DNA of 64,000 nt, from contig NZ_BSDJ01000005.1 of NCBI RefSeq assembly GCF_027925525.1, positions 124,001-188,000 of the forward strand, read 5' to 3'. Shown one piece after another: positions 59,406-64,000 of this stretch. The DNA comes from Paenibacillus tyrphae. GTDB taxonomy: Bacteria; Bacillota; Bacilli; Paenibacillales; NBRC-103111. Position 1 is the stretch's first letter; every line of letters begins with the position of its first letter. A program made the translations under genes and the position numbers. The notes below the pieces were generated by a model that did not search any database, had not been told where the DNA came from, and saw nothing but the letters and a program-made list of their open reading frames with translations.

Positions 59406-59432
59406 ACGCTCTCGTATGATGCTGCAAAGCTT

Positions 59433-59697
59433 AAAAGCCGCTGAATGCGGCTCAGAGTGTTGAGAAAGTGGTTTTGACTGAAATAGAGAAACATACGGAG
59501 TGGGGTATCTACTGGAGGAGCGATAGCGTTCGCCTTTGTCTGCGGGAAATATCAGCTGCTAAGCGGCTTCCAATAAAAATTTCCTGCAGACAAGAGCGAC
59601 CGGAAGTAGATACCCCACCCCCTCATGCACCTCTATTGCCTCTATTGCCTCAATCGACCACTTTCTCAACAAGCTCGGCCGCTGAACGCGGCTTTTT
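59433..59697. repeat. Long imperfect palindrome (MITE/REP-like element)
   Basis: A 265-base gene-free palindrome. Terminal arms carry AAAAGCCGC...GCGGC and TGTTGAGAAAGTGGT (59458-59472), which pairs perfectly with ACCACTTTCTCAACA (59657-59671). Inside, GGGGTATCTACT (59502-59513) pairs with AGTAGATACCCC (59605-59616), and GTCTGCGGGAAAT (59538-59550) with ATTTCCTGCAGAC (59579-59591), one mismatch. The outer GCCGC/GCGGC hairpins are nearly identical to each other. The last one has a T-run and may serve as the terminator of the upstream operon. Confidence 0.7.
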
Positions 59698-59808
59698 TGC
59701 GTGCAATGATATGTGGACAATCGAGGGCTATGCGGTAGAGGAAATCAAAGGCTTTATTTGTGTCGAATCATGTTTCTTTGTTGAGAAACACGATGGATAG
59801 ATTACCTG

Positions 59809-59869
59809 AGTTCCTCTATTGTACGAAAAAATGACAATATGAAGCGGATAACGAACGTCAGTTCCTCTA
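59809..59869. repeat. Direct repeat pair AGTTCCTCTA
   Basis: AGTTCCTCTA at 59809-59818 and 59860-59869, 51 bases apart. A further TGTTGAGAAA at 59779-59788 repeats the terminal motif of the upstream palindrome. The rest of 59700-60006 holds no gene or promoter I can support. Confidence 0.4.
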
Positions 59870-60006
59870 AGCTTTAAAGTGGCGGGCTTGTGCGAGGAAA
59901 ATGAGCAGGCCATCCGTTTTTGGGTGTAAAAGCATATGGGCACGTACCGTTACGCAATGCTGGGTGTGAGTATATATTGCAGCATAACAACTAGACGGAG
60001 GCCTGT

Positions 60007-61143
60007 ATGAAAAAGCTGACTGTAGGCATTCTTGCTCATCGAGAAGGCAATATATTTCAGAACTCCAAGTTTTTGAGCGACCTTGTAACGGAAGGGAGGA
60101 AGCTGGGGGCAAACGTATACGTATTTTCCCATATGGACATAAACGAAGAAAGCAGGACGATTCACGGTTTTACCCCATCCGGAGCGAGATGGGCGGGAGC
60201 GACTTGCCCATGGCCGGATGTCGTAATCGATTTCTGCCGAAAGCTATACAAGCCGTTTCGCGATATGCGACGTCGCAAAGATTTGTTCGTTTATGCCAAT
60301 CATAAATTTACTTACAAATGGAAAGCGATGAAGCTGTTTGCCGAATCCGACAAGTTAGAACGTTGGATTCCCAAGACGTTTCTTTACTCGCCACAAGCGT
60401 TAGAGCAGATGGTTGAGAATTATGACTTGGTCTATGTGAAGCCGGGGAATGGGACCGGCGGGCATAGCGTTCTTAAAATCAAGAAAACTGGCGGCGGCTA
60501 CCGGCTTCAAGGACGAAAAAGGTCAGGCCGTATCGTGGTAACGCCGGTTTTGACGAAACAGAGGGTCATTCGTTGGGTTAACCGTTGGGTGCAAACTGAA
60601 AAAATACGATCCGGATCATTTATGGTCCAGCAAGGGCTGGATTTGCAGCTTATCCCCGGCCGACAGGCGGATGTTCGATTGTTAATTCAAAAGAACGAAA
60701 TTGGAAACTGGGAAGTGACCGGCAAAGTTTTGCGCGTAGGCGCTAAGAATAGCCCTACCACGAATTTAAGCTACGGGGATGGAAAAGTGCTGGGATTTCA
60801 GACTTTCATCAAATCCCGTTTCGGATTGGATAAGGCAAAAGAAATTGAGCTGGAATGCGAGGAGCTTGCTCATCGGTTGATGGAAGTTGTGGAAGAACGG
60901 TTTGGTTCTATGGTCGAGTTTGGATTGGATGTGGGAATTGACGTCAACGGACGCGTATGGCTGATTGAGGCTAATCCTAAACCGGGCCACACGGCCTTCA
61001 TCAAGTCGAAAGAAATTGCCACTTACCGAAAATCCATCAGGCGGCCGATTCAATATGCCATGTATTTGGCCAATGAACAATTGAGCAAGGAACAAAACGA
61101 TACGGCAGACTTCGTGACGAACTTCGAATGGATTGATTTCTAG
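60007..61143 (+). CDS. YheC/YheD-family spore coat-associated protein
   Basis: A 378-residue protein with an ATP-grasp-like fold of the YheC/YheD type found in Bacillales spores. Typical segments are VGILAHREGN, WPDVVIDFCRKLY, VYVKPGNGTGGHSVLKI, the GRQADVRLLIQKN strand and the metal-binding-like end VWLIEANPKPGHTAFIKS. The role in the spore is not known. CGGAGG lies before the ATG. It follows the palindromic element with no recognised forespore or mother-cell promoter. Confidence 0.9.
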   Translation: MKKLTVGILAHREGNIFQNSKFLSDLVTEGRKLGANVYVFSHMDINEESRTIHGFTPSGARWAGATCPWPDVVIDFCRKLYKPFRDMRRRKDLFVYANHKFTYKWKAMKLFAESDKLERWIPKTFLYSPQALEQMVENYDLVYVKPGNGTGGHSVLKIKKTGGGYRLQGRKRSGRIVVTPVLTKQRVIRWVNRWVQTEKIRSGSFMVQQGLDLQLIPGRQADVRLLIQKNEIGNWEVTGKVLRVGAKNSPTTNLSYGDGKVLGFQTFIKSRFGLDKAKEIELECEELAHRLMEVVEERFGSMVEFGLDVGIDVNGRVWLIEANPKPGHTAFIKSKEIATYRKSIRRPIQYAMYLANEQLSKEQNDTADFVTNFEWIDF

Positions 61144-61160
61144 AGTGAAAGTGCGCCGAC

Positions 61161-61205
61161 AAAAAAAGGCACAATGAAGGCCAGGCAGAGCACCTGGCCT
61201 TCATT
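61161..61205 (-). terminator. Terminator of the helD gene
   Basis: AATGAAGGCCAGG and CCTGGCCTTCATT make a perfect 13-base stem with a seven-base loop. On the minus strand it is followed, a few bases on, by a T-run (plus 61161-61167). It also separates the convergent YheC/YheD-like gene. Confidence 0.75.
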
Positions 61206-61218
61206 GCCGGCTCCTCGA

Positions 61219-63393
61219 TTACAGCCCGGCCTTCACAAAGTCGCCTTGAACGCCGGCGATGAGCGGGGAGGGCTCGCCCGAATAAAATAGCTTCAGCTCG
61301 TGCAGAGCTCGGGTGCAGCCGACATAGAGCAGCTTCGCGTCCTGCGGTGTCTGCGCGTAATGGACCGGATCGACGTCCACGAGCAGGACGGAATCGAACT
61401 CGAGCCCTTTGGCCATGTACACCGGAACGACGGAGACGCCGCCCTCGTACTGCTGCTGGCCCGGGACGATCAGGTTCACGCCGTCGCATCCGGCGGCGAG
61501 CAGCTGCGCGTGCAGCTCGCGGCACCGCTCCTCCGTGCGGGCGAGGACGGCCAGCGTGCCTGCGCCCTCGCGCTGCTGGTGTTCCTGCACGGCTTCGGCG
61601 AGACGCTTCGCCAGCGGCGAGCCGTCCGCTTGCGCGAGCTCGACCGGCTCGCCGCTGCGGAATACCGGCACGGCCAGCGCCGGCGGCTCGGCAAGCCCGC
61701 GCTTCAGCACTTCGTTCGCGAAGTAGATGATTTCCATCGTTGACCGGTAGCTGCGGTTCAGCGTATAGTAGGCGCGGTTCTCTTCTGGAAACAGCGACAG
61801 CAGTTCCTGCCAATCTTTAACGCCTTGGTAGGCGTGGATGCCTTGCGACAAATCGCCGAGAATCGAGAACGAGCCGTTCTTCGTGTGCAGCGCCAGCAGC
61901 GCCACCTGGAATGGCGAGAAGTCCTGCGCTTCGTCGATGACCGTATGGTCGAAGCGCAGATCGCCGTGAATGCCTTCGAAGCGCTGGCGAATATAGAGCA
62001 GGGGGGCGAGATCCTCCGGCTGCACCAGCTTCTTCTTGGCTGCCGCAAGCGTGGATTGCCGCAGCTCCTCGGGAATGAACTGCGCATCCGCCTCTGACAC
62101 GAAAGGCAGGGCGCCGGACTCCGCCGTGGAACGGAACAGCTCCTTATAGAAGCCGAACGGCGTATAGGCCGTCCACTGCTTGCCGTAATCGCGAAGACGG
62201 GTAGAGCCGCGCTTCTTGTAGTCCTTCTTTAAGTGGACTTCCCATACTTTATCCAGCTCCATCTCCAGCCAACGCTTGATCCGGGCCAGCACCCGCTCGC
62301 GGCGCTTCATGAGCGGCTCATGCTTGTATTCCACCGCGTACCAGTCGCGGATGGTACGGTACGGGAGCTTGGCGCCGTCCCACGGCACAAAATCCGTCTG
62401 CGGCACCGCCTGCAGCTCGTATGCGTTCAAGAGCCCGTCTAACCACTGCATGAAGCGGAGCGAGCCCTTAAACCGGCCGGGGGCCGCATCGTCAATAACC
62501 GGACGCGCCGCTCCGACAGCGAACCAATGCCGCAGCGCATGGGCCGGATCGGCCAGCTTGACCTCATGGTCCAGCAACTCCAGCGCCCAGTCGGCGAAGG
62601 TAGTCTGCTGGATATGCCCGACACCGAGCTCCGGCAGAACGCCCGAAATATAATCGAGAAACATGCGGGAAGGGGCGAAAATAATCATTTTTTCCGCTTT
62701 CACTTGATCCCGGTACTGATAGAGGAGGTAAGCGAGCCGGTGCAGGGCTACGGTCGTTTTCCCGCTTCCGGCGACGCCTTGAATGACGAGCGCATGGTTT
62801 TTGCCGGCCCGGATGATCGCATCCTGCTCCGCCTGGATTGTCGATACGATGTCACGCAGCTTGTTGTCCTTGTTCTCGCCGAGCCGGTACAGCAGGAACT
62901 CGTCCGTGACCGCCATTGCGTCCGATTCGCGGTCGAACGTATCGACGACGCGCTGTAAAATTTGCTTGCGGATCACGAGGTTGCGCTTCAAGTAGACGAG
63001 CCCTTGCACGACGCCGTCCGGCGAATCGTAGCTGGCCGCTTCGGTGCTGCCTGTAAATGAATAAAAAAGGCTCGCTACCGGAGCGCGCCAATCGATCACC
63101 ATCAACTCGGGAGAGTCCGCTTTTTCCACGCCGGACTTGCCTATATAGAGCGGGGCCGGACCGGGCTTTCCCGTTTCGTGAAAATCCAGTCTGCCGAAGT
63201 AAGGCTCGGGCAGCGCGTGCGCCAAGCCGCGCCGCTTGTTTTCGCGGATCGACTCCAGCACCTGCTCCGTCATGTCGTGTCCCGTATAAGGCGGTATAGC
63301 CTGAAGTGCCTCCAGATGCCTTTCCATTTCTTGAATTGTATGCTCCAGTCGTTCTTTTTCCTCCAAGTAAGCGCTTTGCAGACCGGATTCCAT
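61219..63393 (-). CDS. helD: RNA polymerase recycling motor ATPase HelD
   Basis: A 724-residue superfamily 1 ATPase. It has an N-terminal coiled coil (LEEKERLEHTIQEMERHLEALQAI) that reaches into RNA polymerase, the family segments PYFGRLDF and LMVIDWRAPVASLFYSF, Walker A in VIQGVAGSGKTT (about 205-214) and Walker B in HTVIDEAQDFS. The C-terminal helicase motifs are in AKGLEFDSVLLVDVDP and LYVGCTRALHEL. It releases stalled RNA polymerase. CGGAGGT precedes the ATG. The length is slightly below that of the Bacillus subtilis protein. Confidence 0.93.
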   Translation of the reverse strand: MESGLQSAYLEEKERLEHTIQEMERHLEALQAIPPYTGHDMTEQVLESIRENKRRGLAHALPEPYFGRLDFHETGKPGPAPLYIGKSGVEKADSPELMVIDWRAPVASLFYSFTGSTEAASYDSPDGVVQGLVYLKRNLVIRKQILQRVVDTFDRESDAMAVTDEFLLYRLGENKDNKLRDIVSTIQAEQDAIIRAGKNHALVIQGVAGSGKTTVALHRLAYLLYQYRDQVKAEKMIIFAPSRMFLDYISGVLPELGVGHIQQTTFADWALELLDHEVKLADPAHALRHWFAVGAARPVIDDAAPGRFKGSLRFMQWLDGLLNAYELQAVPQTDFVPWDGAKLPYRTIRDWYAVEYKHEPLMKRRERVLARIKRWLEMELDKVWEVHLKKDYKKRGSTRLRDYGKQWTAYTPFGFYKELFRSTAESGALPFVSEADAQFIPEELRQSTLAAAKKKLVQPEDLAPLLYIRQRFEGIHGDLRFDHTVIDEAQDFSPFQVALLALHTKNGSFSILGDLSQGIHAYQGVKDWQELLSLFPEENRAYYTLNRSYRSTMEIIYFANEVLKRGLAEPPALAVPVFRSGEPVELAQADGSPLAKRLAEAVQEHQQREGAGTLAVLARTEERCRELHAQLLAAGCDGVNLIVPGQQQYEGGVSVVPVYMAKGLEFDSVLLVDVDPVHYAQTPQDAKLLYVGCTRALHELKLFYSGEPSPLIAGVQGDFVKAGL

Positions 63394-63480
63394 GGGTCCG
63401 TACCTCCGTTCGTGTTATGAATTCCCAAAAATGGACAGGAGTAATACTATAGCACAACGGAGCTTGGTGTTGCAAGCGTT

Positions 63481-64000
63481 TTATAACGGCGGAATGCTTT
63501 GCGCGAAACGGAACACGTTATCTGGGTCGTATTTCCGCTTGATCCGGCGCAGCGCGTTAAGATTGGAGCCATAATACGCATGAGCCCAGTTGGGGTCGAA
63601 AACGTTCGAGTAATTGACGTATTGGCCGAACGTATAAGGCAGCAACGTCTTCCGAATGTTCTCGGCCCAGCGAAGATGGGCTTCGTCCGCCGCCGGATCG
63701 TCCCATTGGGTGATATATTGCATATGAAAGCTTGCCCGGCGATGCACGAATGCGGTTGCATGAGGGGGAATCCGCCCCAGACGGCCTCCCAGGCTCTCGA
63801 AGATGATCATGCAGCTCGGACTCGGGGCCGCATGAAGGAAAGCGGCGATCGCCGATATCGCCCGAGGCGGCAGAGGACGGTACACGAAGGCGCCGCTGTT
63901 TTTGAACCGGTGCCGGCGCTCGGGAGTCATCTGCCATTGCTCATGCTCCTTTTTCAAGCCGCCGAAACGGTACATCGCCTCAAGATAAGGGACGGTCATG
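63481..64000 (-). CDS. FAD-linked oxidase, berberine-bridge type (5' truncated by window edge)
   Basis: The C-terminal 172 residues of a BBE-domain oxidoreductase. The substrate-domain strand FVYRPLPPRAISAIAAF, the IIFESLGGRLGRIPPHATAFVHRRASFHMQYITQW segment and the closing YVNYSNVFDPNWAHAYYGSNLNALRRIKRKYDPDNVFRFAQSIPP block are typical of the family. The FAD-binding half, with any covalent His/Cys link, is outside the window, as is the start codon. The substrate is unknown. Confidence 0.85.
   Translation of the reverse strand, partial: MTVPYLEAMYRFGGLKKEHEQWQMTPERRHRFKNSGAFVYRPLPPRAISAIAAFLHAAPSPSCMIIFESLGGRLGRIPPHATAFVHRRASFHMQYITQWDDPAADEAHLRWAENIRKTLLPYTFGQYVNYSNVFDPNWAHAYYGSNLNALRRIKRKYDPDNVFRFAQSIPPL

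Noticed and set aside
59468..59800. 110-residue frame in the palindromic region
   Set aside because: The frame runs through inverted repeats, has no ribosome site, and its composition is not protein-like.

Overview
The window looks like a chromosomal segment of a spore-forming, moderately GC-rich Gram-positive of the Paenibacillaceae (Paenibacillus/Cohnella type). Signs are strong AGGAGG-type ribosome sites with some GTG and TTG starts, sporulation genes (a YhcN/YlaJ lipoprotein, a Spo0E-like phosphatase, a YheC/YheD coat protein), the bacillithiol-associated YtxJ, HelD, PurT, LarE, and a very large kinase-AAA-GAF-histidine kinase protein. No rRNA, tRNA, CRISPR array, transposase or phage gene was seen. 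The genus is an inference from gene content, not from a marker gene.

Layout. 1-9.9 kb is ordinary chromosome: an edge-truncated TRIC/UPF0126 membrane protein, spore genes, an orphan OmpR-type regulator, HxlR, PurT, an AIM24-like protein, a phosphodiesterase, YtxJ, an esterase, and an SDR/MarR divergent pair with palindromic operators. 10.1-15.3 kb holds one 1727-residue signalling protein whose N-terminal kinase domain appears catalytically dead. 15.4-23.4 kb has a TIGR01777 epimerase, topoisomerase III, a LytS-type diguanylate cyclase, and an AraC regulator divergent from a Gfo/Idh oxidoreductase and aldo/keto reductase pair.

23.7-35.3 kb is the most unusual part: four tandem, same-direction, secreted paralogues. 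Three have an N-terminal right-handed beta-helix (the second lacks it); all have fibronectin III and Ig-like modules. The first three end in a cohesin-like domain followed by a type I dockerin. The fourth is broken in its cohesin by a 20-base deletion and ends in a terminator. No catalytic module, SLH domain or sortase motif is visible, so the cluster may encode a self-associating extracellular scaffold.

35.4-43.1 kb has a methyltransferase, a nitrilase and GNAT pair, a TetR-controlled reductase-hydrolase fusion with two matching operators, a Cu/Zn superoxide dismutase lipoprotein, a DedA protein and a DUF3900-like protein. 43.1-51.8 kb is a peptide-use locus: TetR, M24 peptidase, oligopeptide ABC importer with a single ATPase gene, and M20 dipeptidase. 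52-56.6 kb has an ECF sigma factor with a DUF4179-type partner, then a RavA-ViaA-like pair. 56.8-64 kb has glutathione peroxidase, LarE with a 2-hydroxyacid dehydrogenase, a roughly 265-base palindromic element, a YheC/YheD protein, HelD and an edge-truncated berberine-bridge oxidase.
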